Below are positions 21,715 through 32,386 of a stretch of DNA of 64,000 nt, one piece after another (position 1 is the stretch's first letter; each line of letters opens with the position of its first letter). A model generated the notes under the pieces. The model saw only the letters and a program-made list of their open reading frames with translations. It had not been told where the DNA came from and searched no databases. Origin of the DNA: Aplectana chamaeleonis (taxonomy: Eukaryota > Nematoda > Chromadorea > Rhabditida > Cosmocercidae); contig JAPDOI010000176.1 of assembly GCA_029168955.1 (NCBI GenBank), positions 488,501 to 552,500 on the forward strand, read 5' to 3'. Both the position numbers and the translations under genes were made by a program.

Positions 21715-22047
21715 GGGGTAATTTTTGATATTATAGTCCGCCCGAAGTGTATAGTGATCCAGCCAGCAAAATCTCAGTTCGCTCAAATAAGCGAGATAAA
21801 TCGAGAAAAAAGTCGGTCCCACCCTCGATGTTCCTAAAACAAAACCAAGCGGTTGGCCCCAGTGGGTGACTAAGATCTCTGCGAACGGAAAAAATTTTAT
21901 GTGCGGCGATGCCAAAAGACAACATACACAATAGGGGCGGGGCCGACTTTTCCCTCGCTTTATCTTTCTTATTTGAGCGAATCGAGATTTCGCGCTTGGC
22001 AGGGCTGATATGCACGTCGGCTGGATTATAACATCAAAAATCACCCC
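21715..22047. mobile_element. Element with about 80-bp terminal inverted repeats
   Basis: The left end ggggtaatttttgatattat and the right complement ggggtgatttttgatgttat begin inverted repeats that continue through cgctcaaataag. A related right terminus is seen at about 46310-46405 (atcaaaaatcacc). No coding potential is supported; the frames 21712-22065 and 21731-22015 overlap. Confidence 0.55.
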
Positions 22048-22052
22048 TTCAA

Positions 22053-22870
22053 AGGCACAGTTCAATCTCAGGGACGGAATATGAGATTTTCACATATTTG
22101 TGAAATGAACCCACCTTAAAGGCAGTGTTCACGATGAAAATCGTTTTTCTGTTTTCCCACCTATCTTGAGAACGGTTCCATGCTGATTCCAATGATGTCT
22201 CTGAAATCGTACAAGACCTTCTGGGAACGGAGTTATGGTCCCTCAAAAATTGAGCTAAGGAATTATGGTGGACGAGTTGTCCGAGGCTTGTAACTTCCGA
22301 CTTTTGCAGCCGATGTATGCCAGCTGACATGAGTAAAGAGAGAAGTTGAGAATGAAGGGAAGAACGGGCCATGATTGGAAATCATCGCTCATCTCACGAT
22401 CTCGAGCGTTCATTTGTTCACGTCGGTGGGCGTGCGTTGCGCTTTTGGAGTTTGCCTTGCGCTCGAAGTGGCAACTTCGGGCTCTTTTGGAGCTTTTCCT
22501 GGCTCGTTTTAATGCGTTCTTTTGATGTCAACGTTACAGTGTGCCCCTCCACTACCCATTCTTAGTGAAAACTGAAACACATTTTTTATCGTGAACACTG
22601 CCTTTAAATAGCACCTGCCAAAAGCGAGCTCTTAGTTCTTCCGAATAAGCCACTCAGGCGCACCCACATCAAGAAGCCACTTTGATACGCCCCTAATACT
22701 ACGTTCCAGTTGAACAGTGAGGATGAGCGATGGTTCTCAATAAATAACCCCGTTCTTCCCTTCATTCTCAGCCTATCCCTTTGTTGAGGACCGCTCCCAC
22801 ACATCGGCTGCGAATGATGAAAGCTGTAAACCTCGGACAACTCATTCACCATGGTTTTGCCACTCAATTT
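22053..22870. mobile_element. AGGCACAG-type MITE interrupted by E3
   Basis: The left end AGGCACAGTTCAATCTCAGG at 22053 and the body on both sides of E3 match the element at 24363-24784: gacccacc before E3 and cacctgccaa after it. The right terminus is diverged and not located exactly. Confidence 0.5.
22120..22603. mobile_element. TTAA-type MITE E3
   Basis: The ends are AGGCAGTGTTCACGATGAAA and its inverted counterpart, with TTAA at 22116-22119 and 22604-22607. It is collinear with E2 (17988-18465). It is inserted into the older AGGCACAG-type MITE. Confidence 0.85.
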
Positions 22871-23376
22871 CGGGCAATCTTTGAAGGCATCAGACAGGCT
22901 CGATAAAGTTGTTGAGATTACTACGCTAATGGAGTCGTATGGTCCCTAGTAGAACTCTCACATCGTGGGAAGCGTCAAAAACCACTCAAATTACTAAATT
23001 TGAACGATGTCAAATAAAAAAATTGATAACTACGCCCATGACCTTCGATAACTCTGCTTCCCATTTACAAACTCGTCCAGATTGAACGTCCGAATACGGT
23101 CACTTGGCTGGTTTGTTATGCTTCCAACAAGGAGGGCGTTCTAGAACAGGCTGTAAGAATCTATTTTCGATATCCCAACCGTTTTATCGGTAATATTCGC
23201 TGTTTCGAGCGCGGCGTTGTGACTCGTTCCATTTCACCCTATTACAAAAACAACCGTTATTCCTCTATTTTCATATGGTTTTCGTTAGTTTTTTTTTGTT
23301 CCAGTTTCCCATACTACCAGCTCCAAACCTTCGATTTATGTCATGAAATCGACACTATTTTTAAGCGTGTCTGCCT
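22871..23376. other. No recognised feature
   Basis: I see no supported gene. The last ten bases (ctgcctttaa, to 23380) look like the terminus of another TTAA-type element whose other end I cannot place. Confidence 0.3.
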
Positions 23377-23481
23377 TTAAAGGCAGTGTTCACGACAAAA
23401 AAGATGTGTTCAGTTTCCACTAGGAATGGGTAGTGGAGGAGCAAACTTTAACGGTAAAGTCGAAAGAACGCATGAAAACGA

Positions 23482-23784
23482 AAAGCACGCCTATGCCGAT
23501 CACTTTCCGCAGGGCTACCGTAACCATTCTTGAACCAAACATGATAACGAATGTAAACACACGCTCATAACATGCGGGGTATAAAAGAGCGGAGGAGCGG
23601 TATGCATTCATTCACACACCGCTCTTCTCGAGAAGCCACTGGGGAGTGGCTGGGGAGGTCGAAATTGTGCAAACATGTTTGTTGGCTATCAAGATGTGCT
23701 CATAACCATGCTGACACTGGAAAAATTTTAAAGGAGGGTTACGGTAGCCCTGCGGAAAAAAATGATCGGCATCAGCGTGCTTGT
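23482..23784. mobile_element. 303-bp inverted-repeat element, 9-10 bp target duplication
   Basis: Inverted ends contain AAGCACGC..ATGCCGATCA and CCGCAGGGCTACCGTAACC. The flanking duplication is atgaaaacga (23472-23481, 23785-23794). E3 retains the undisturbed target (gaacgcattaaaacgagcc as complement). A 9-10 bp duplication suggests a Mutator-like (MULE) origin. The frames at 23572-23896 cross it without meaning. Confidence 0.75.
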
Positions 23785-24050
23785 ATGAAAACGAGCCACG
23801 AAGAGCCACAAAAGAGCCCGAAGTTTCCATTTTGAGCGCGAGGCAAACTCCAAAAGCGCAATGCCCACCCTTCGGCGTGAATAAATGAAAACTCAAGATC
23901 GTGAGATGAGCTAAAATTTCCGACCAGTAGCCCCGTTCTTCCCTGCATTCTCAGCTTCTCTCTTAATTCAAGTCAGCTCGCATATATCGGCTGCAAAAGA
24001 CGGAAGTTACAAGCCTTGGACAACTAGTCCACCATGCTTCCCCAGCTCAA

Positions 24051-24225
24051 GGGTGGTGGCTATCGTGTATCAACACCCCCGAGGAGGCGGGAGAAACGGG
24101 GAAGGAGCGAGGTTTCTGATTGGGCGCAACACGGGGCTAGCCCGTGTGCGTCCAATCGGGAACCTCGCTCCATTCCCCGTTTCTCCCGCCTCCTCGGGGG
24201 TGTTGATACACGATGGCCACCACCC
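24051..24225. mobile_element. 175-bp hairpin element, 9-bp target duplication
   Basis: The arms GGGTGGTGGCTATCGTGTAT and the inverted copy pair over about 75 bp, including aacacccccgaggaggcggg. The flanking duplication is ccagctcaa (24042-24050, 24226-24234). The size of the duplication suggests a MULE-type foldback. Confidence 0.75.
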
Positions 24226-24362
24226 CCAGCTCAATTTTGGAGGGACCATGATTTCGTTCCCAGAAGATCTTAAACGATTCCAGAGGCGAAATTGGAATCA
24301 GCATGGGACCGTTCTCAAGAGAGGTGGGAAAACAGAAATACGATTCTAAAGTTGGACTGTGA

Positions 24363-24784
24363 AGGCACAGTCCAAGCTCAGGAACAAAATCTTCCACATA
24401 ATTGTGAAGTAGACCCACCCCATATAACACCTGCCAAGTGTGAGCTCTCAATCCCTCCAAATAAGCTATATATAGGAGGAAGCGACCCTGGGACGCCCAC
24501 ATTAGGAAAGCAGTTTGGCACGCCTCTTTTACGATCTTTCAAGCTCAACAGTGGCTAGATTAGCCATGATTTCCGGTGCATGGCCCCGTTTCGGTTGCAG
24601 TTGACGGAAGTTACAAGCCTCGGACAACTCGTCCACCATGCTTTCGCAGCTCAATTTCTGAAGAGCCCTTACTCCGTTCTCAGGGGTTCTGTGAAATTCC
24701 AGGGACATCATTGAAAACAACTTGGGCCGTTATCGATATAGGCGGGAAAACAGAAAAACGATTCTGAGTGTGGACTGTGTCTTT
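24363..24784. mobile_element. AGGCACAG-type MITE E5
   Basis: It starts AGGCACAGTCCAAGCTCAGG and ends with the inverted gtgtggactgtgtcttta. The body shares cataattgtgaagtagaccc and the ctcggacaactcgtccaccatg block with 46431-46885. Flanking TTAA is mutated on both sides. Confidence 0.6.
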
Positions 24785-25494
24785 AGTACTCACGCAAATC
24801 ATGCAATCGAATGCTTCTACATTCCTGAGTTAAAGTCGTATGCGTTATGCATCCTTATATAGAAAATTCGGTTAAGACACATAGTCGTTTCGTTCTTCAA
24901 ACTTCAGCTGAACATAAATTTTATATACTGTTGTCCAAGGTCTACAACGTCCTTGGACTTGGTCAATCTCACCTACATCAAACCAAGAGAAACAGGATTA
25001 ACTGGACCCTACAACATGGAAGATGTCCACATACTTTTAGGCTTGACCGTGGTTTCAACACGGAAGCGCCACAAAAACTTGTACGTGCTATCCTTTGCAC
25101 TTGCTGAAGCATCCGGTAGCCGGCTTTGCTCTTGGCGAAAGGATGACACCAGCGGCTCGCACATCAACATCCTCAACCGCCATCATTTCTCTGAAAGATA
25201 AATCGTTTTGAAAACTTACAGAGAATGTTGAGGAATACGTTCAAACCCTTTAACAGAGAAGAAGATATCAGTTTCAATGCAAACTTGCAGTTCATTACCC
25301 TTAAATGTAACAATTAGTGTGGTGGTGCGTCTGAACTCATTTCTGACCCCTGTCTGGCCGACGTCTGACCGGATCTTCACAAACTGGATAGTCGCTGCAT
25401 TTTTCGATACTACCAATCAAAGCGCGTTATTGCTCAGTCGTGGAGAGGGAGTGGGGTTTAGGAGCGCGCACAGCGTTGTGGAAAGGGCGGATCG
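24785..25494. other. Spacer with an unrecognised open frame
   Basis: A plus-strand frame at 24953-25201 (82 codons) has a fairly protein-like composition (YNMEDVHILLGLTVVSTRKR), but no family, start or splice context can be shown. It remains a low-confidence relic exon or chance. Confidence 0.25.
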
Positions 25495-25803
25495 TAGTGG
25501 TACCAACGTCGCTGTTGCATATCGAGTCCTTTGAAGTTTCGTATCCAAAAATTGTGGTGAGATCCACCTAGCTGTTGCATATCGAGTCCTCTCAAGTTTC
25601 CAATCCAAGAATCGTGGTGGGACCCACTCAGCCGTTGCATATTGAGACCTTCGAAGTTTCGATTTCCAGGGTCGCACTGGGGCCCACGTAGCAGTTGCTT
25701 ACATTTTACTCCAAAGTGTCGTATCCAAGAATCGTGATGGGACCAACAAAGCCGTTGAATAATGAGTTCCTTGAACTTTCATGCCCAAGGATCGTGTTGG
25801 AAC
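25495..25803. repeat. 60-bp tandem repeat, five degenerate copies
   Basis: The core gctgttgcatatcgagtcct..aagtttc..atccaagaatcgtg..ggacccac recurs every 60 bp from about 25498 to 25800. The first three copies are most alike and the last two more diverged. The array abuts the hAT-type element that begins at 25804. Confidence 0.8.
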
Positions 25804-26419
25804 CAGAGGTGTGCGGCAATTGCCGTTTGCCGATTGCCGTTCGCCGGCCATTTTTGGGCTTTGCCGTTGCCGTTTGCCGAAATTTTCGTCTAAAACGGCT
25901 AAGTTTCGGCAAAAATACGTTAAAACGACAGGATTTGCCCTCACCACAGTTTCTGTGTTGGTCAGCGATTCGAAGCTGCTACAAATAATTAATTTGAGTA
26001 TTTCGAGCTCATCTAATGTATAATTGTACCCATTCAATCAGTAGCTGATGAAAACATCTTCACTGGAGATAATCAGAGTAGTTACTTGTAGCTCTAGGTT
26101 GTTGGGGAGCCTCCAGATGTCTTTTTCTAATAATCAAATTCTTAACCCCTTAAAAATGCCACAAGCCCTTTTTCGGAAGCATACCGATAGCTGCAAGTTC
26201 TAAGGTTACAAAACCAAGTGATATCGAAGTTGTAGCGTTACTGCGGCATTTTTTAGACATGTGAACCAGTTGAGAACCAGTGTATATCGGTCCGCTGATC
26301 CTGGAATGGTGGGCTGGTGGTATTATTTGGGACAGAATGTTGACCTAATCTGCAAATACTTTGTCTGGCTTTTTCAGAATTGAACAATATTTACAGCTTT
26401 ACACAAGGTGTTGAGTTGA

Positions 26420-26512
26420 TCGCAAAACGGTTGTCTCCGGGCGAGATTGAACCAGCATATTTCCTTTCCGGGAGAGCGCCTTATCGCACTGCACCACCGA
26501 ACCCGCCGCACC
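26420..26512 (-). other. tRNA-like box A/box B segment (possible SINE relic)
   Basis: Read on the minus strand, GGTGGTGCAGTGCGATAAGG resembles a tRNA D-arm/box A. About 35 bases on, GGTTCAATCTC resembles box B. The T-stem and acceptor stem do not pair well, so this is not a functional tRNA. A tRNA-derived SINE remnant is the most likely alternative to chance. Confidence 0.3.
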
Positions 26513-26724
26513 GCTCTCACTAAACTGCTCGGTAAATCAAGAACGCTCCTGTTAAGAAATGGTATAAAGAAGAAAAAATGAAAAATCTGTAAAGGCAACG
26601 TTAAAAACCGCATTCAACTTTTCACCAGAAATCGAAGAATTCGAATCCCATTGCAATAACAGTGTCGAAAACGGGCTTGAAACGAGCAACCAATAGCATT
26701 ATACGGCCCCGAAACTTGAATGCA

Positions 26725-26805
26725 TTTGGCTCGCCCCACCCACTTCCCCGGTCGCCAGAGAGGAAGTGGGGGCGGGCACACCACATTCAAGTTCTAGAAC
26801 TGAAA
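26725..26805. repeat. Imperfect hairpin within the hAT-type element
   Basis: The sequence from acttgaatgcatttggctcg to the inverted cgggcacaccacattcaagt forms arms of about 35 bp around a CCCACTTCC/GGAAGTGGG core. Confidence 0.55.
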
Positions 26806-27850
26806 AACGATTTCCTGCTCGCTCTTAGCTGCCATTATTCTTATAATGGGCCTCGTGCCGGCTTGTAGGCCGAATACACATAAAGGAACGCGCCCAAAAG
26901 CAGTCCGGCTGCCTAAACGCACTGCACGCGGCGCTTCAGCAACGACGTGAGCGTTTCGGCCTTCTGTCGCATTCGCCAGTCGAACTGTCTTTGGGTGCCT
27001 CTCATTCTGAGAAATTCGATCAGCATGCCCCTCGGAGCTCTTGATTTTCAGCGGAAATTCGAAGGCTGTTTTTATCGTGAGCTTTGAATTCAACTAGACT
27101 AGTTTGACTCCATTCCTGTAGCACCACAAGGAAAACCATTCAATCGTAGTTTAAAGTGAGCGAAATTGAGAACTTTGAGTGTACTACTAGCTACTAACAA
27201 CAGAGATTATGAGTGACTCCGGTCATAACCTGAACTGCGCTCAGCTGATCGCGGTGTGGACTGTCATTCGCGATCAAAGGACCAATCATCGCGTATTCTC
27301 ATCTGAATGTCGTACCGGTATCGGCCACAGTCTTCAAGTCGGCGCACATTTCCATCGCACCAAGCTTGCTTACGGTTTACTAATCGCCGCAAGCCTCTTC
27401 AAAAAAAAACCCTTTGCGGATCTACCATACTTTGCACTGCTCAAAAAGATGATCATCTTTTGGATCTCTAACATTGATTTGTACGGAAACTCCAATTAGT
27501 GGGGAGGAATTAACAGAATTAGCTCCGGCGATGGAAAAGCTTACAGCCTTGTTGACTTTGATAGTGACTCGTCATAACCTGAGGCATTCAAGTAGCTTTT
27601 GATATATGAGATTTTTCTTCCTGTAAAAGCTATTGAAACGCCAGGCACATAGCAACTGGCAGATATAGCATGGAATACGACATGACTAATTGTAAGCAAA
27701 TGTTGGTGTGGTATAGCACGGAACAGATTTTGCCGTTTGTCGGTCGTTTTTGAGGTTTGCCGTTGCCGTTGCCGTTTGCCGAAATTCTAAATTCCTTTGC
27801 CGCACACCCCTGGTTAGAACCCATGTTGTGGCGCCGTGATAGGTCTTCAA

Positions 27851-28256
27851 AGGCACAGTGCACCCTCAGACATGAATTTTGTGATTTTTATATGATTTTG
27901 TAGCAGACCCCCCCCCTATATAACACGTGCCAAGTGCGAGATCTCAATTCCTCCAAATAAGCGAGATATAAGCGACCACAACAGGCCCGACCTCCTTCGC
28001 TCATCACCACCAGCCACACCCCCTACCAAATTTTGAACTTGATAGTGGCTAGATGGATGGATGAATTCTCAACAAGTTGTCGTTCTTCAGTTCATTGCCA
28101 GAGAGTCTCCTTAGCCTGGCTCGCTCTCGCGCGGCGATTGCGAATAAAGAGAAATACAGGTCTGATACAATTTATCCATCAATATTTCCCCCTCGAATTA
28201 TAGGCATCTTTGAGGAGCCATAACTCTAGGGGGTCTTGGACGATTTAAGAGATACA
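27851..28256. mobile_element. AGGCACAG-type MITE, target of the Tc1-like insertion
   Basis: It starts AGGCACAGTGCACCCTCAGA and runs collinear with the complement of 50369-50853, up to the Tc1-like element at 28259. The match resumes briefly after it (gatcagcgtgtgactctctcc, about 29857-29878) and is then lost. The Tc1 element therefore inserted into this MITE. Confidence 0.7.
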
Positions 28257-28258
28257 TA

Positions 28259-29842
28259 GCGGTCAAAAGTGTAGGACCACTTAGAAAAATTGGCAGTAAA
28301 TGAGAACGAGATGGATTGGTAATTTGCAACTTAGCAGCAACTCTCTTTTGACATAGGTCGATCTTTCTGCGGAGTAGATAAAACCTGCGATCATACATGT
28401 TTGATCTACACCAACATATCGATTTTTGGTCGTTGCCCCGGCATTTTCGACTGAGTAATTCGGCCACTATAACATCACGGTGAGGAGCTTTGTATACAAG
28501 TTTTAGGGTAAATTCCATGACTCTTATTATTTTTAAGTAGTTTAGACCATGGTCAGAGCAAAGCGACTTCATCTGAGCCTTAAGAATGCTGTAATTCGAA
28601 TGGTCTCCGCCGGCATGTCACACCGGTAAGTTGCAAGCAACCTAGGAATTTCAAAATCGGCAGTTACCAACTTAATGCATCGCTTTGCCGCCAGCGGAAC
28701 TGCGGAAACCCCCAAAGTTCCTGGAAGACCAAAAAAGACGACTTCTCGTGATGATTCCATTCTGACACGGATGAGCAAGAGCGACCCTCACCTCAACGCT
28801 GCTGAAATTCAGAAGGAACTCTCCACCTCCCATGACTTGGACGTGAGTGTATCGACAGTACAACGTTGCCTGAGAGCTGTGGGACTGAACGGACGCAGAC
28901 CAGCGAAGAAATCACTGATATCTGCGAAGAACCGCATAGCTCGAATTTCGTTTGCGAAGCGCCACCTTAACTGGACTTCCGAGAAGTGGGGAAAAGTCGT
29001 CTTCTCAGACGAATAAAAGTTCATGATGTTTGGAACTGATGGACTGAGCTATGTGCGACGCCCTTCTGGCAGTAGGTACTCGCCAAAGTACCAGGTTCCT
29101 ACGGTGAAACACGGTGGCGGTTCCGTCATGATGTGGGGATGCTTTTCCGCCGCCGGCGTTGGACCCCTTCACTTCATTGAAGGCAAAATAGATGCAGGAA
29201 TGTATGAGATCATTCTGCAAAATGTTCTGCTTCCTTATGCCCGCGAGAAATTTGGTAATTCATGGGTTTTCGAGCAGGATAATGACCCAAAACACACTTC
29301 AGGTCGCGTCAAGAGCTGGTTTCAGACCAACAGAATTGATGTTCTCGAGTGGCCCTCGCAAAGTCCAGACCTGAATCCTATCGAGTACTTATGGGAGGAG
29401 ATGAAGCGACGTCTGAGAAGAGAAACGGCGACTTCTAAGGCCGATAAAAATGCTCAGTTGAAGGATGAGTGGGAGAAGATCTCGCCCGCTACGATTGAGA
29501 AACTTATTCAATCTATGCCAAAGCGATGTGAAGCCGTGATCAACGCTAATGGGTACCCAACAAAGTACTAAATGTTAGCTTGTTAATTTGCAATTTTGAT
29601 GTCTTTTTTGTTGAAATAAAGTTGTTAAACTATGCGTTTTCAATTCCTATGTGAAAGTGGTCGCACACCAAGTAATCCTTTTTCCTTCAAAAACTTCGCG
29701 ATTTATTAAGAAGGTACTTTGATTAAGTGATTGCGTGGATTTCTTTGCATTTCGACGCCTCTCGCAAAATTTCAGCTCCGTAGCTTGTTTAGTAGCCGAG
29801 TTATTGAAAAAAAAAGTTAAGTGGTCCTACACTTTTGACAGC
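28259..29842 (+). mobile_element. Tc1-like DNA transposon (1584 bp)
   Basis: Terminal inverted repeats start AGCGGTCAAAAGTGTAGGAC on the left and AGCTGTCAAAAGTGTAGGAC on the right. TA lies on each side (28257-28258, 29843-29844). The size is that of Tc1 (about 1.6 kb). It encodes one transposase frame spoiled only by two nonsense codons, so it is a recently inactive copy. Confidence 0.9.
28549..29571 (+). pseudogene. Tc1-type DDE transposase with two nonsense codons
   Basis: From ATG 28549 to TAA 29571 a single frame of 340 codons is uninterrupted by indels. TAA at 28627-28629 (after MSHR) and TAA at 29014-29016 (after VVFSDE) are the only defects. The N-terminal part is the paired-like DNA-binding region with helix-turn-helix, then a GRPKK AT-hook-like motif. 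The catalytic triad is intact: D in VVFSDE, D in EQDNDPKHT, and E in DLNPIEYLWEEMKRR with 34-residue spacing (DD34E). The GGSVMMWGCF motif is also present. The protein would cut and paste the element at TA sites. No intron is needed. Confidence 0.9.
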
Positions 29843-29879
29843 TACTTACCTCTTTGATCAGCGTGTGACTCTCTCCACG

Positions 29880-32156
29880 TAAAGTATATACCAGACCGTC
29901 GTATTACTGGAGGGGCTTATGCAGTGAATTGGTTATGAACTCTAGGACTAAACCAGATGCTGGTATCGCGACAGTCCAGAATGGCATTGGTACAAGAGGA
30001 GAATTGACAAAAGCCATGATCTCGTGTTGGGTAGAAAGTCAAGTATACGTCAACAGGCTTAATCTCTTTTCCACCGCTTACGGAGTGTAAGGTACGCTAA
30101 ACGCGCCGATTGTGGCTAGGACAAGCCGCAAAAAGTTCTTGATGTCGAAGCTGAAAGACTCCAAATACATACGATCAGGATGATGACCTGCCAGACGCAC
30201 TCCTCTAGTTGAAAACCTGTCGACAGCTTATGCCGAAGCCACATATTCCAAAATCACTTAACATACGATTCAATTTCAATCCGAGGTAGATTCAATTTCT
30301 ACTCGAGGTAGATTCAATTTCTACCCTAGGTAGAGACCTTAGTTTTGGACGTCGTCCTATCACGAGCTTAGTTGGATGGAACTGATGTTCACAGAAAATT
30401 TGATCTTCGGTTAAATGGCCACAAACGTAGTTTTGTCACAGATTAGATATTCCGAACACTCATCCGCTCTGAAATCGAGCAGCTGGGCAAAAAAAAAAGC
30501 GAGTGTCCCAACGAGAAAAAAACGCGAGAAATAGACTGGAACACTTTTCAGAGCATGACCAAGTAGAATGGCGTCGCAACACTTTTTTTGGGTGGCTACA
30601 CAGTTTTTATACAAACTGTAGCCATCAACCTGGCCTTATCACGAAAAAAAAGAAGGTCCATGCTGATGTGAAGTTGGTGGCACACCTTACTGATGTTGGA
30701 CCGCTGTGATCACAGAATAAGGTCTTTCATTCCTAGGGAGAGGTTCCCTATTTTCAGCCATACTACATTCAGACTTCGGAAAAAATCGATCGTCTGGAAA
30801 ACCAAATTGAAGATGAACTATAGAAAGACTGTACGGATACCGTCATTCAAGAAAATCTCCGTAATTACCAAATGAAATATAAAGAAGCATTTTTAGTTCA
30901 CAAAAAATGAACAAGAATACAAAAAGTGGTGCAAGGTGTTTTAGGAGATCGGAACTACATATGTTGACCACACCACCGTAACTCGCAACGATTGTGAGCA
31001 ACGAAATTTGCTTTTACCTTGTTAAAGCTAGCATTGAACCTTCCACATTACTTCCATGTAAAGCACTCGTTTCCATGAAGAGAACTCCCATTGCCTTAAA
31101 TGACATCTATCAAACGAGTAGGCAAATATATTATGGAGGCAGGTAGCTTTGAATTTTAGTGATATACAGTGAGCCGCAAGTGTGATTTATTTCCGTTCGT
31201 CGCGTGGGTCTGCGTGCGTGCGCTGCTTCTCCTTCTCCCCACAATTTCTCGCTGTCTCTACCCTCGCTCCGCACAAGCGCAGAGGGAACAGAGTCAATCT
31301 GGCTTAGAACCAGAGGATATACATCTTGGTTATCGCATCCATGAGAAGCGGTGTTGAGCATCGCTCTAAGAGAATCTTTGGGTAATTGATCAGTGATGAC
31401 TCTAGAGGGGAACGTTAACTAGCATAAAACATGCTCGGAATTTATTGAACTCGTACCCCTTTATCCCACTACTGTCCCAGTACCCCATTATCCCGAAAAT
31501 AGAAATATAAAATAAAATACAGCCATTTTGAACCAAGGAGCATGAGTGGACTGACGTAGAACCCTTGCTTTGGTCATAAGGACCAGTAGCAATCCCCCCG
31601 CAAGGTGGCAGCTACCGGCTGTCACTGCGTGGTGACTGTGTCAATCACTGATCGGCTATCAATGTGAACAGGCCGGCATAGAAATGCACGCGGGGCGTCC
31701 AAGTTAATGACCGTTGTAGTCAGTCACCTGGCAGCTGTGAACGTTCTTTTGCTAAGTGGCTGAAGACAAGAAACGGGTGATGACTTCGCTCACGGCCGCA
31801 AAGGAAAGAGAAATAGCGCGCGATGCGAAGAGAAATTTGTTCTATACCGCGGACGTGTGGTCGTGCACGTCCAAGGGAGGCGACTTCTAGAGGAAAGTGC
31901 GCCCCGAAAGAGGGCAGGGGAGCGCTTCCGAACCGATTAGTCCGCTGTCCACTTATCACCTCAGCACAGCAGGGTGGCCATTCTCGTTGTCTATGAGGGC
32001 AAGGAAGGATTGCACCCGCCGGCTGGCAAGCATCCAGCTTTGCTGCCATCCGATAGGAATGACAGGCAAAACGTTCGAAAGTTCAATTGATGATTCAATG
32101 ATTTCTGGCAAACATTAGCGGGAGATTAACTTCGAATTGAACGTAGCTGTCATGAA
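29880..32156. other. Spacer, mostly unassigned
   Basis: At 30268-30335 a unit with gaggtagattcaatttctac is repeated about two and a half times. Near 31145 the sequence atatacagtgagccgcaagt resembles a mariner-type end, but no partner was found. Open frames at 31131-31361 and 31720-32049 have no family resemblance. Confidence 0.3.
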
Positions 32157-32158
32157 TA

Positions 32159-32386
32159 CAGGCCATAAAACGGCCAATGTCTCACCGTCGACTGCGTACC
32201 ACGCGCTGCGCGACCGCACGCGCGTCGGAAGCGAACGAGTTTTGGCCGCCGCGCGACGTTTCAGCCGCCGCGCGGCGGCCAAAACTCGTCGCGCGGCGGC
32301 AAAAACTTGTTCGCTTCTGACGCGCGTGCGGTCGCGCAGCGCGTGGTACGCAGTCGACGGTGAGACATTGGCCGTTTTATGGCCTG
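32159..32386. mobile_element. 228-bp GC-rich near-perfect palindrome, TA target site
   Basis: The arms begin CAGGCCATAAAACGGCCAAT, and the right end is its exact complement. Pairing continues for about 100 bp per arm through CGCGCTGCGCGACCGCACGC. TA flanks each end (32157-32158, 32387-32388). The core is extremely rich in CG and GC dinucleotides against an AT-rich background. A 130-codon frame (32137-32529) runs through it, but it is a by-product of the palindrome. Confidence 0.85.

Larger units (their letters stand above)
23381..24360. mobile_element. Mosaic TTAA-type MITE E4 carrying two nested insertions
   Basis: The left part is an inverted relative of E2/E3, starting AGGCAGTGTTCACGACAAAA after TTAA (23377-23380). 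The right part ends with gattctaaagttggactgtg, the terminal type of the AGGCACAG subfamily, so the element looks recombinant. Insertions at 23482-23784 and 24051-24225 interrupt it. E2 and E3 provide the empty sites. Confidence 0.6.
25804..27812. mobile_element. 2.0-kb hAT-type non-autonomous element
   Basis: The left end CAGAGGTGTGCGGCAATTGC and the inverted right end CAGGGGTGTGCGGCAAAGG are flanked by 8-bp duplications with one mismatch (gttggaac 25796-25803, gttagaac 27813-27820). TGCCGTTTGCCG motifs are repeated inside both ends. CAGRGGTG termini and an 8-bp target duplication fit hAT elements. The interior has no transposase; the frame 27209-27499 is unrecognised. Confidence 0.75.

Noticed and set aside
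26420..26512. Functional tRNA gene
   Set aside because: Box A and box B look plausible, but acceptor and T stems do not pair; kept only as a possible SINE relic.
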